From UBA2031 sp035706925 (GTDB lineage: Bacteria; Pseudomonadota; Gammaproteobacteria; Pseudomonadales; Moraxellaceae), in NCBI GenBank assembly GCA_035706925.1, contig DASSUO010000130.1, positions 1-37,206 on the forward strand: DNA of 37,206 nt, in the 5' to 3' direction. Each line of letters opens with the position of its first letter. Position 1 is the stretch's first letter. The position numbers were made by a program, and so were the translations under genes. Shown piece by piece: positions 17,059 to 26,120 of the stretch. Under the pieces are notes generated by a model that saw only the letters and a program-made list of their open reading frames with translations, searched no databases and had not been told where the DNA came from.

Positions 17059-17213
17059 GCAGTGTCGCCGGCGCAGGCCGACGGCGTATCGACTCAGTCG
17101 GGCTGTGCTGCCGCTGAAGCCGTTGACGGGATTCCTGAGGAGGTCGGGAGCAGGGTGGCTTTCCTGACACCAACGGAATCTTCAAACAAGAAATACCCTC
17201 GAGGGGAACCATC

Positions 17214-18455
17214 ATGCTGAAGCAATTCAAATCCGGCAGCCTGCGTCCGCTGGCAACGGCCATGCTGGCAGCGGCGACGCTGGCCGGCGTCGGTCACGCC
17301 TGGGCGACCACCGCCGCCGACACCACGCTGCGCAATACCGTTACGGTGAATTACTCCGATGCCGCAGCGAATCCGCAAACGGCGCTCACCGCGTCAGTCG
17401 ATGTGACCGTGAATCTGGTTCGCTCCAACCCGATCCTGAGCGCCCCGGCGGATATCTCGACGGATCCGGCAACGTCGGCAGTGTATGCCTACACCATCAC
17501 GAATGCCGCCAACGGTATCGAAACGTTCAACATGACCGAGCCGCTGTCGCAGAGCGCGGGCATTTCGGGCTCTACGGCCACGTCCAGCCTCGGCACCATC
17601 ACACTCGGTGCAACGACGGTGGCCAGTGCCACCACGATTGCGGCATCAGGCACCACCACCATCACGGTGCCGCGTGACAACACGAACGACGGCAAGATCA
17701 ACGGCTTGTCGACCAACGATTATGTTGTCATCAACGGGCAGGTGTTCCAGATTGCGGGCATCGGCGCCGATACGGCTAGCCCGGGTACGACGACGATCAC
17801 GGTGAACGGCAACGGCACCGCCCTGGCTGTGGCAGCCGGCACGCTGATTGCCCAGCGTGTGAACTTCACTGTCACCGTCAAGCCCGGCACAGTCAGCAAC
17901 GCCACCACCGACCAAACCATCACGACGACCACGACGGCGACCGATCCTGTCGTCAATACCTTTACCAGTAACGACGTCACCGTGACCACGGTGCTGTCGG
18001 TCGGCCTGACGGTGCAGAAGCTGGTGCGCAACACCAACTACGGTGCGGGCGCGGGTGGCAATGCCGCCGGAACCGGCGCGGTGTCGTACAACGGCAGCAC
18101 CTACTATGCCGGCGGTGTGACAGGTAATCCGACTGAAGTCCTCGAGTACCTCATCATCGTCACCAAGAATGCATCCACCAGCAGTGCCACGCAGGTGAAG
18201 ATCAGCGATCCGATCCCGCCGTTCACCACATATGTCGGCGGCTCCATGACCCTGCAGAACAATGCCGGCGGCGTGGTTGCCCTGAACGACAGCGGCAGCA
18301 ATGGCGATGCCGGCGAAACAGACGGCCTGACGGTCTACTTCTATCCGGGTACGGGCGGTTCCGACTTGCCGGGAACCGGCGTGAATGACGGCACGGGCGG
18401 CACCATGGGCGCCAATGCAGTCAGCTACGCCACATTCCGCGTCTCCATCAATTAA
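17214..18455 (+). CDS. secreted DUF11-like surface protein, paralogue A
   Basis: 413 residues. Signal peptide to about Ala31 (HAWA), then a very Thr/Ala/Gly/Asn-rich, Cys-free mature protein. Three blocks are shared with the next gene. The first is an N-terminal strand (TLRNTVTVNYSDAA). The second is a middle block (INGLSTNDYVVINGQVFQIA). The third is a C-terminal DUF11-like block starting KLVRN, with NGSTYYAGGVTGNPTEVLEY and DPIPPFTTYVGGSMTL. It ends ATFRVSIN. Long beta-rich, low-complexity repeats and export suggest a surface or fibre subunit. An operon with the following paralogue (73 bases) and the giant protein is likely. No enzyme motif is seen. Confidence 0.82.
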   Translation: MLKQFKSGSLRPLATAMLAAATLAGVGHAWATTAADTTLRNTVTVNYSDAAANPQTALTASVDVTVNLVRSNPILSAPADISTDPATSAVYAYTITNAANGIETFNMTEPLSQSAGISGSTATSSLGTITLGATTVASATTIAASGTTTITVPRDNTNDGKINGLSTNDYVVINGQVFQIAGIGADTASPGTTTITVNGNGTALAVAAGTLIAQRVNFTVTVKPGTVSNATTDQTITTTTTATDPVVNTFTSNDVTVTTVLSVGLTVQKLVRNTNYGAGAGGNAAGTGAVSYNGSTYYAGGVTGNPTEVLEYLIIVTKNASTSSATQVKISDPIPPFTTYVGGSMTLQNNAGGVVALNDSGSNGDAGETDGLTVYFYPGTGGSDLPGTGVNDGTGGTMGANAVSYATFRVSIN

Positions 18456-18474
18456 TCAAAATAAATCCTACGTT

Positions 18475-18510
18475 GGGGGCAGGGATGCCCCCTGATTGGG
18501 CGGAGCGCCC
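18475..18510 (+). other. tandem hairpins between paralogues A and B
   Basis: GGGGGCA-GGGA-TGCCCCC (18475-18492) and GGGCG-GAG-CGCCC (18498-18510), back to back in the 73-base gap, with no T-run after either. Suited to differential mRNA stability of the upstream message rather than to termination; also possible as partial attenuators. Confidence 0.5.
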
Positions 18511-18528
18511 GTTCGAGGACAACCAAAA

Positions 18529-19755
18529 ATGACGCAAATGAAATCCGGTGCACTCTTCAAGCACGGCGCCAGCCTCCTGGCGTTGGTGGCGGCAATGGGC
18601 CTTGCCCAGCATGCCTCTGCCAACACCGCCGGCGGTGCCACCATTCACAACGTTGCCACCCTGAGCTATTCCGGTGGCGCTCCGGTGAAGGCGGCCGTCA
18701 GTGTCGCGGTGCAAACCGTGGCGGCCCTGCCGACCGTGGTCAAGCTCACCGCCGACCAGACCGTGGCGGCCTACACCAATGCGGACTACACGTTCACCGT
18801 CACCAGCAACTCGAACGGTAGCGACAATTATGCGTTGACGCTGAGTTCGACGGATTCCAACACGGCAGCGCCTCCGGGCATGAGCTTCCTTCTCAATGGC
18901 TCGCCCGTTACCAGCATCACGCTCGGCGCCTCGGTGACGAGTGCTGCCTCTGGCGCCGGTGTTGTCTACATTCCTGCCGGTTCCCAGAACAACCTGTCGA
19001 TCAATGACGTGGTCTCGCTGGGTGGCAATCTCTACACCATCACTGCGGTCAGCGTCGGCACGCCAGCCAGCACGAACACCACGACGGGTGTGACGACGCC
19101 GGAAACGCCGTCTTCGCTGTCCCTGACACCGGTAGGTTCATCGCCGGCCATTACGGCGGGCTCGGTGCCCGTCGGAACGCAGATTGGCGAACGCGTGACC
19201 CTGATCGAACGTGTCACGGCCAGCGCACCGGCAACCCCGGCACCGGCCACCCACACGGTTTCGTTCACGGCGGTGACGTCGGCGTCCGACCTTACCGGTG
19301 CAACGCTGACCTACAGCTCGACGGCAGACGGCAAGAACACCATCACAACGGTGGTGCCGGCAACGACCAGCCTGTCCAAGCTTGTGCGAAACATCACCCG
19401 GGCAACCGGAAATGCGCTGGCGACCGGTCCTGCCACCTGCAATGGCAATACCTACTACACCACGGGCGTAACCTCCAAGCCGGGCGACACGCTGGAATAT
19501 TGCCTCGTGGCCACTGTCACGACGTCGGCCTCCACACCGCTGACCAGCGCGGTCATCACGGACGATATTCCGCCGTATACCAACTACGTGCTCAACAGCA
19601 CGAGCCTGAATGGATCGCCGAAGGCTGACGTGTCGGGTACCACGCCGCTGGCCTCCAGCAACTCCGGCATGCAGGTGAACGGTCCGGGCGATCCTGCCGG
19701 CACTATTGCCGTCGGCAAGAGTGCAACGGTGTTGTTCCAGGTAATCGTTCAGTAA
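18529..19755 (+). CDS. secreted DUF11-like surface protein, paralogue B
   Basis: 408 residues from the ATG at 18529, eight bases after GAGGAC. Signal peptide to about Ala31 (HASA). It has the same block order as paralogue A: N-terminal TIHNVATLSYSGGAPVKAAV, a middle block LSINDVVSLGGNLYTITAVS, and a C-terminal KLVRN, NGNTYYTTGVTSKPGDTLEY, DDIPPYTNYVLNSTSL. It ends TVLFQVIVQ. Unlike A it carries two Cys (304 and 325) flanking the conserved TYY motif, likely a disulphide after export. It also has an extra Thr/Pro-rich loop (about 180-245). The gene is 28 bases ahead of the giant envelope protein and surely co-transcribed with it. Function unknown. Confidence 0.82.
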   Translation: MTQMKSGALFKHGASLLALVAAMGLAQHASANTAGGATIHNVATLSYSGGAPVKAAVSVAVQTVAALPTVVKLTADQTVAAYTNADYTFTVTSNSNGSDNYALTLSSTDSNTAAPPGMSFLLNGSPVTSITLGASVTSAASGAGVVYIPAGSQNNLSINDVVSLGGNLYTITAVSVGTPASTNTTTGVTTPETPSSLSLTPVGSSPAITAGSVPVGTQIGERVTLIERVTASAPATPAPATHTVSFTAVTSASDLTGATLTYSSTADGKNTITTVVPATTSLSKLVRNITRATGNALATGPATCNGNTYYTTGVTSKPGDTLEYCLVATVTTSASTPLTSAVITDDIPPYTNYVLNSTSLNGSPKADVSGTTPLASSNSGMQVNGPGDPAGTIAVGKSATVLFQVIVQ

Positions 19756-19763
19756 GAGCCCGA

Positions 19764-19776
19764 GACTCCCGGAGTC
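19764..19776 (+). promoter_or_regulatory. hairpin over the ribosome-binding site of the giant gene
   Basis: GACTC-CCG-GAGTC places the Shine-Dalgarno GGAG (19771-19774) in a stem, nine bases before a GTG start. This should lower initiation on the giant gene relative to the upstream subunits unless ribosomes arriving from paralogue B open it. Confidence 0.4.
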
Positions 19777-19783
19777 AGCCATC

Positions 19784-22700
19784 GTGCTGGCGCATTACCG
19801 GCGATCCTGGGTAGCAGCCCTGCGCGGCGGGTGTCTCACGGCACTCGCCGCGTGTGGTCTCTGGCTCCTGCCCGTTTTGGCCTCGGCGGCGACGCCGGGG
19901 GCGGTGATTCTCAACCGTGCAACACTGTCGGCGATCAATTTCCCGACGGTGCAGGCCTCTGTGTCCGTGCGAATCGGCACGGTCACCTTCCTGCGCTACT
20001 CCCAGAGTGGCGCAGCGTCTTCGGCTGCCTACACGGTGGAACCGGTGCTGTGTGGCGGCAATACGCTTTCGGTGCCGTCCTTCGGCCCGGCAGGCGGCCC
20101 CGGCTCCTTGCCGACCCTCCCAGGCAGTTATTCCCTGAGTGTCGCCACGGCCTACCAGGTCGGTGAGCCCATTTTTCTGGAAGTCCAGGATCCCGCCGCC
20201 AACCTGAATCCGGGCGGGCGCGACCTGATTACGGTAACCATTCACGCGACGCAGACAGGCGATGCGGAAACGCTGCAGCTGCAGGAAACGGCCGCCGACT
20301 CGGGCGTCTTCGTGGGATTCATCAACACGACCCGCGATCCGGCGGCAAGTGATTGCCGGCTCAGCGTACAGAATGGGTCCGAGGTCTACGCCACCTACGG
20401 CAGCGAGCAGACGGATCCGCTGAAACTGTCGGACCCGTATGGTGTGGTTTTCGACAGCAGCAGTGGTGGATTGCTCGATGGCGCCAGTGTCACACTCATC
20501 GACGATCTCACCGGTCAGCCGGCGACGGTGATTGGCGATGGCGGAGAGCCTTATCCGGCCACCGTCGTCACCGGCAGCACGTTCAGCACGTCATCGCGCA
20601 CGTACACTTTGCAGCCAGGCGAATATCGTTTTCCCTTTGTGACGCCAGGTCATACCTACCATCTTGCCGTGACGCGCTCCAATTACGCGTTCCCGACGGC
20701 GCATCCCGACAGTGATTTTACGAAGCCGGCATTCGCCAGCTACGTGATTACTACCGGCTCGCGAGGCGAAAGCTTTCCCGCGCCGCTCGGCTTCCCGCTA
20801 CGAGTGGACCTGCCTGTCGACGGCATCACGACCGGTTTGCTACTCGTCAAGAACGCCGACCGGACGACGGCGGCCATCGGCGATTTCGTGCCTTACGACA
20901 TCGTTGCCAGCAATCGCAGCGGGGGCGCACTGACATCGATACAGTTGACGGACACGCTGCCCGCAGGCTTCCGCTACCGTGCCGGCAGCATGCGTCAGGA
21001 CGGCCGGATCGTTCCGGATCCACAAATCAGTCCGGACGGGCGCACACTCACGCACGCGCTCGGTACGATGAACAACAACACCGACGTGCGCCTGACCTAT
21101 GTCGCCGAGGCCACGGCGGCCACCCCGCTGGGTGAGGCCCTCAATGTCGCGCAGGCGGCAAACAATGTAGTCCGCTCGAATGTGGCAAGTGCGAGCATTA
21201 CGGTGCATGAAGATCTGATGCGTTCGCGTGCGCTGGTGGCGGGCCGCGTCCTGGAATCGCGTGGGTGCAGTGCTGCTGATCGCGCAGAGGCCAAGCCCCT
21301 CCCCGGTGCGCGCATCTACCTCGAGGATGGCCGTTATGTGGTGGCCGATGTACGTGGCCGCTGGCATTTCGATGACCTTCGTCCCGGCACTCATGTCCTT
21401 CAGCTGGATGAACACGGCTTGCCCGCCGGTGCGGAGATACTGGATTGCGATGGCAACACGCGTTCTGCAGGCACGGCACTGTCGCGCTTTGTCGACCTGC
21501 AGGGCGGCACGCTGTGGCAGCAGGATTTTTACGTGCGGCGTCCGGCATCGCTGCACGTGCGCATGGAAGAGATCCGCCGTCAGCTTGGCGTCCGCCTGAC
21601 GAGTGAGCCCGTCGAAAGGGGGGTGGTCTACACGCTGTCCTTCGATCATCCGGATACGGAGCTGGCGAATGGTCATGTGCAGGTGCTAATGCCTCGCGAT
21701 CTGCTCGTGGAGCCGGGCACGTTGCGTCTGGATGGCAATCTTCTCGCGGATCCGGCAATCGATGACAAGGGCTGGTCGCTTGACCTGCCCACGCTTCCTG
21801 CCGGTAGTCATTCGACGCTGACGTGGGGCGTGACGCTGGCGCAGGGTGCGCGTGCGGGCGAACACTCCGTGCTGGTGCAGCTCGCGGGTGTTGCATCCGG
21901 ACTGCCGGTGGATTTCGACGTGATCGAAAACCGGACATCGGTGACTGTCCCGGAGAAATTGCGGCGAGTCATCGTCTTCCGTCCGCGCTTTGCCACGTTC
22001 TCCACCGATCTCACCGCGCCTGACCGGCGCTGGCTGGATGACATCAGCGAAGAATTGCGCGGGGCCGGCGACATCCGGCTCGAGGTGGTAGGCCATACCG
22101 ATAACGCCCGTGTCGTGGCGCGCAAGGGCCGTGCGATCAATGACAACTACGCGTTGTCCCTGGCGCGGGCGCAGAGTGTGGCCGACTACCTGAAGCAGAA
22201 GCTGAGTCTCGCGGACGACCGCATACAGGCGTTCGGCAAGGGACCGGACGAGCCCCTGGCCGACAACAAGACGCCCAAGGGACGCGAAACCAATCGCCGT
22301 GTGGAACTCAAGGTATTTGCGCAGCAGTCCGGTGGCGCCGTACACCTCGATATTGCCAAGGGCGACTCCGGCGAGCAGCGCCGCGAATGGAGCGACTGGC
22401 ACGCGCAGGATGTCGATGACGCGGCGCCGACAGCGGCGCCGGAGCCGGAAGTGCCGGAGGACAACGGATTGGGCCTGCTCTCGCATACCGAAGGTGAAGT
22501 GGTGGCCGATCGCGTCCAGGCGCTGCGAGTCCGTGTGAACGCCCAGCTGAAATCGGAAGTGACCCTGGATGGCCGCCCCATCCCTGAAGACCGGCTGGGT
22601 TTCACCAAGGATGAAGGCCGCACCATTCTGATGAGCTATATCGGTGTGGACCTCGGCGAGCCGGGACCGCATGAGCTCCGTGTGCGCGGCACCGACCCGT

Positions 22701-25700
22701 TCGGCATCGTGCGCATGGACCAGAAAGTAACGGTGGTGGTGGCGTCCGAAATCACGCGTATCCGCCCCGCGGCGAGTCCGGCGAATGTCGCGGACGGGCG
22801 CACACCGGTATCCGTCAAGGTTGAGCTGGTTGATGCCTCAGGTCGCGTGGTGCCCGCGGCGATTGACCTGCGCGTGGTGTCCGGCGGGGGATTGCGGCCC
22901 TGGATCACGACCGATGCGGATCGTGCGATGGCCGACAGTTCTGCCAAGGTAGCGGTAGGTACTGACGGCATCATCAAATTTGCGCCGGTGACGCGATCGG
23001 GCCTCTACACCATCGAAGTCGCCTACAACAATGCGAGCGAGCGAATTCCGGTTTACGTACGGCCCGAAAAACGCGAGTGGATTCTCGTGGCACTCGCCGA
23101 GGGTTCGCTGGCCGCGAAGTCGGTCAGCGGCAACATGCAGTCCGCCAGCGCGGCCGGTGTCAGCGATGCGCCCTTGCAGGATGGCCGAACCGCGTTCTTT
23201 GCCAAGGGGCAAATCCAGGGCAAGTGGCTGCTTACGATGGCCTATGACAGTCACCGGGAGCGCGCCACGGCCTTTGGCGGGGCCATTGATCCTGCCCGCT
23301 TCTACACGCTGTATGCTGATGCAGCCGATCCGCGGCCCGATGCGGCCAGCAAGGAAAAACTTTACCTGCGGATCGAGCGGGATGCCTTTTACGCCTTGTT
23401 CGGTGATTTTGACACCGGCATGAGCGAAGTCGACCTCGCGCGGTACAATCGCACCTTCACCGGCATCAAGACCGAATATCACGATCAGCGTTTCGATGTG
23501 AATGCCTTCGCGGCAGACAGTGCCAGCGGCTTCGTGCGTGACGAAATTCGTGGTGACGGCACATCGGGCCTCTATCACCTGACCCGTAGTCCGCTCCTGT
23601 CCGGATCCGAAAAGGTCCACATCGAGGTGCGTGACCGGCTCAAGTCGGATGTCATCCTGTCGAGCCAGCAGTTGTCACGCTGGGCGGATTACAACATCGA
23701 CTATGACCGGGGCGAAATCTTCTTCAAGACACCCGTTCCGGTTCAGGACAGCAATCTCAATCCGGTGTGGGTGGTCGTCGAATACGAAACCCAGGTGTCT
23801 GGCAAGGGCGCGCTCAATGTGGGTGGACGCGCGGCGGTGAAGGTCCAGGACGGGCGTGGTGTCGTTGGTGTGACGCACGTGCAGGAGGGCAACGGCATCA
23901 ACCAGGGACAAATGCAGGGGGTGGATGGCAGCTACAAGGTGACCCCCGCCGATACATTGCGGGTTGAGATTGCCAGCACTACCGTCACTGGCGTGTTGCC
24001 GCACCAGGGGGGCGCGCAGGAAGTCGAGTGGAAGCACGATAGCGGTCTTCTCAAGGGGCGTGCCTATTTCCGCGAGCAGGACGGCGGATTTGGCCTCGGC
24101 CAGCAGATGATGACCGAGGAGGGCACACGTCGCATCGGTGTAGAGGGGCGCTACCAGTATGAGCACAACAGCGCCGTCACGGCGGATGTCTATCAGCAGG
24201 ACATGCTGACGTCCGGAGCGAGCCGCCAGGTGGTCGATGTGCGGGATGAAGTCAGCCACGACACGTATGGCTTTGCGATCGGCGGCCGGCACATCGATGA
24301 ATCCCTTCCGAACGACAATCGCGGAGCCGATCAACTTACCCTGAATGGCCGCATGACCTTGCCGGGCAACGCGGTGAAGCTGCGCTCCACACTCGAAACC
24401 GCCTTCCTGACCGGAAGCCAGTCCATGGACTTTCCCGATCGCCTCCTCATGGGAGCGGACTGGCAGGTCAGCCGCAGCGTGCAATTGACGCTCGAACAGG
24501 AGTGGACGGCCAGCCAGTTGCGTGACACGCAGACGACGCGTGCCGGTGTGCAGGTCCAGCCCTGGAAGGGCGCCAAGATGACCAGCAGTGTCAGTGATGA
24601 AACCTCGGAGGCCGGAACGCGCCTCCGCTCTGCGCTCGGGCTCGGGCAGTCCCTGACACTGACGCCAGAGTGGACGGCCGATTTCGGCTATGACCGCTCC
24701 GATACGCTCTCGGGGGGGGCTGCCGCCGTTCCCTTTAATCCGCAATTGCCCAATACCGTCGGACCTGCCACGACCGATTTCTGGGCGGCCAATGCGGGAG
24801 CCAACTACCGCTACCATGACGTCAAGGGAGTGGGGCGGATCGAGCGCCGCGAGGCCACCGGTGAAGATCGCTGGAACGTGGTAGGCGGCTTCTATCGGGA
24901 GCTGAACCCTGAGATTGCCGTCGCGACGGGATTGACCACCACGCTGGCAGACACACAGGGAGGCAACAAGGACGACAGTACGCTGCTTCGCGGCTCCATT
25001 GCATGGCGACCGGATGATGCGCGCTGGATCCTGCTCGATCGCCTTGATCTCGGGCTCGACCATACGCGGACCGGTAACAACGATCTCGCCGGCCAACGCA
25101 TCGTCAACAACCTGAATGTCAATCACCGGTGGAACGACAACGAAATCAGCCTGCAGTACGGTTCCAAATTCGTCATGGCGACCGTCGATTCGTCACGCTA
25201 CACGGGCTACACGGATCTGACAGGGATCGAGTGGCGGCGTGACCTCTCACCGCACTGGGATATAGGCTGGCGGAACAGCATCCTGCATTCCTGGGGCGCC
25301 GGCGTGACTGACTACCAGTACGGACCGTCGGTGGGAATGACCCCGGCGAAAAATGTCTGGATGAGCCTGGGTTACAACGTTGCGGGCTTCAAGGATGCGG
25401 ACTTCAGCGCCGGTGAGTACACAGCGCAGGGAATTTATTTCAAGGTTCGGATCAAGGTAGACCAGCACAGCATCCAGCAGATCTGGAGCGACGCGCGTGG
25501 TGTTTTCGGCAGCGGGTCGTCCACCGGAACCGAGACACCTGACGGCACAACCCCCCTGTCTTTGCCACCGGCTCAGCCCGATGCGGTCAAGGGCGCGTCG
25601 CCTGCGCGTCAGATACCGCTTGCACCGACACCCGTTAATGCCCTTGACCTGCTGGCGGCACCCGTTTCCGTCTCGGCAACGTTGGCGCCTGCCCCCGCTG

Positions 25701-26113
25701 CCGCGCCTGTCGCCGTGCCCACCGCGCCATCGTCTCGCTCCAATGCCTCGTCTTCGCGCAAGAAGGGAGACCGCCGGCCGACGGCCATCGCGCCATCGCG
25801 TGCGAAGCCGCAAGCGGTGCAGAAGCATCTGGTCAAGGGGTCGCCGCCAGCGGCTGAGCAGGTGTCACCCCCTGCGCCCAAGGCGCCTGCCGATGCTGCT
25901 GCCCGTTCCCCGCGTGACCGCAAGGAAGTGATCCGCGAGATTGCGCGCGCGAAGAAAGACCTGCTGGAGTTGCAGGCAGCGGAATCGTCGGCCCACAAGG
26001 AGGAGAAATCGAGACTTCATCGCGGCGAACAGAATCGTCGTCGTGAACGCATGGAGCGCAATGAACGGAAGGTGAAGAAGTTGCTGGACGAGAAGGTGAC
26101 GTCGCTGCACTGA
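19784..26113 (+). CDS. giant envelope protein: DUF11-like domains, OmpA domain, Ig-like domains, large beta-barrel, basic tail
   Basis: 2109 residues from a GTG start. Signal peptide to about 35 (LASA). Residues 37-60 (AVILNRATLSAIN) repeat the N-terminal motif of paralogues A and B. Beta-sandwich domains follow (about 120-345), then a DUF11 repeat (349-470: VPYDIVASNRSGGALTSIQL, DTLPAGFRYRAGSM). Next come a carboxypeptidase-regulatory/SdrD-B-like domain (482-583) and another DUF11-like stretch (590-720). An OmpA peptidoglycan-binding domain (727-848) keeps VGHTDN and the Asp/Arg contacts (ETNRRVEL). An acidic linker and Ig-like region (905-1095) lead to a beta-rich segment of about 800 residues (1098-1896) with alternating aromatic strands ending IYFKVRIKV, which I take as a large outer-membrane barrel. 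A Pro/Ala-rich linker and a Lys/Arg/Glu-rich coiled coil (2042-2105) close it. Probably an anchor or conduit for the DUF11 subunits; function unknown. Confidence 0.85.
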   Translation: MLAHYRRSWVAALRGGCLTALAACGLWLLPVLASAATPGAVILNRATLSAINFPTVQASVSVRIGTVTFLRYSQSGAASSAAYTVEPVLCGGNTLSVPSFGPAGGPGSLPTLPGSYSLSVATAYQVGEPIFLEVQDPAANLNPGGRDLITVTIHATQTGDAETLQLQETAADSGVFVGFINTTRDPAASDCRLSVQNGSEVYATYGSEQTDPLKLSDPYGVVFDSSSGGLLDGASVTLIDDLTGQPATVIGDGGEPYPATVVTGSTFSTSSRTYTLQPGEYRFPFVTPGHTYHLAVTRSNYAFPTAHPDSDFTKPAFASYVITTGSRGESFPAPLGFPLRVDLPVDGITTGLLLVKNADRTTAAIGDFVPYDIVASNRSGGALTSIQLTDTLPAGFRYRAGSMRQDGRIVPDPQISPDGRTLTHALGTMNNNTDVRLTYVAEATAATPLGEALNVAQAANNVVRSNVASASITVHEDLMRSRALVAGRVLESRGCSAADRAEAKPLPGARIYLEDGRYVVADVRGRWHFDDLRPGTHVLQLDEHGLPAGAEILDCDGNTRSAGTALSRFVDLQGGTLWQQDFYVRRPASLHVRMEEIRRQLGVRLTSEPVERGVVYTLSFDHPDTELANGHVQVLMPRDLLVEPGTLRLDGNLLADPAIDDKGWSLDLPTLPAGSHSTLTWGVTLAQGARAGEHSVLVQLAGVASGLPVDFDVIENRTSVTVPEKLRRVIVFRPRFATFSTDLTAPDRRWLDDISEELRGAGDIRLEVVGHTDNARVVARKGRAINDNYALSLARAQSVADYLKQKLSLADDRIQAFGKGPDEPLADNKTPKGRETNRRVELKVFAQQSGGAVHLDIAKGDSGEQRREWSDWHAQDVDDAAPTAAPEPEVPEDNGLGLLSHTEGEVVADRVQALRVRVNAQLKSEVTLDGRPIPEDRLGFTKDEGRTILMSYIGVDLGEPGPHELRVRGTDPFGIVRMDQKVTVVVASEITRIRPAASPANVADGRTPVSVKVELVDASGRVVPAAIDLRVVSGGGLRPWITTDADRAMADSSAKVAVGTDGIIKFAPVTRSGLYTIEVAYNNASERIPVYVRPEKREWILVALAEGSLAAKSVSGNMQSASAAGVSDAPLQDGRTAFFAKGQIQGKWLLTMAYDSHRERATAFGGAIDPARFYTLYADAADPRPDAASKEKLYLRIERDAFYALFGDFDTGMSEVDLARYNRTFTGIKTEYHDQRFDVNAFAADSASGFVRDEIRGDGTSGLYHLTRSPLLSGSEKVHIEVRDRLKSDVILSSQQLSRWADYNIDYDRGEIFFKTPVPVQDSNLNPVWVVVEYETQVSGKGALNVGGRAAVKVQDGRGVVGVTHVQEGNGINQGQMQGVDGSYKVTPADTLRVEIASTTVTGVLPHQGGAQEVEWKHDSGLLKGRAYFREQDGGFGLGQQMMTEEGTRRIGVEGRYQYEHNSAVTADVYQQDMLTSGASRQVVDVRDEVSHDTYGFAIGGRHIDESLPNDNRGADQLTLNGRMTLPGNAVKLRSTLETAFLTGSQSMDFPDRLLMGADWQVSRSVQLTLEQEWTASQLRDTQTTRAGVQVQPWKGAKMTSSVSDETSEAGTRLRSALGLGQSLTLTPEWTADFGYDRSDTLSGGAAAVPFNPQLPNTVGPATTDFWAANAGANYRYHDVKGVGRIERREATGEDRWNVVGGFYRELNPEIAVATGLTTTLADTQGGNKDDSTLLRGSIAWRPDDARWILLDRLDLGLDHTRTGNNDLAGQRIVNNLNVNHRWNDNEISLQYGSKFVMATVDSSRYTGYTDLTGIEWRRDLSPHWDIGWRNSILHSWGAGVTDYQYGPSVGMTPAKNVWMSLGYNVAGFKDADFSAGEYTAQGIYFKVRIKVDQHSIQQIWSDARGVFGSGSSTGTETPDGTTPLSLPPAQPDAVKGASPARQIPLAPTPVNALDLLAAPVSVSATLAPAPAAAPVAVPTAPSSRSNASSSRKKGDRRPTAIAPSRAKPQAVQKHLVKGSPPAAEQVSPPAPKAPADAAARSPRDRKEVIREIARAKKDLLELQAAESSAHKEEKSRLHRGEQNRRRERMERNERKVKKLLDEKVTSLH

Positions 26114-26120
26114 CGGCGAT

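Noticed and set aside
23675..25126. 483-residue open frame on the minus strand inside the giant gene
   Set aside because: Shadow of the giant reading frame; the composition is not protein-like and there is no start signal.
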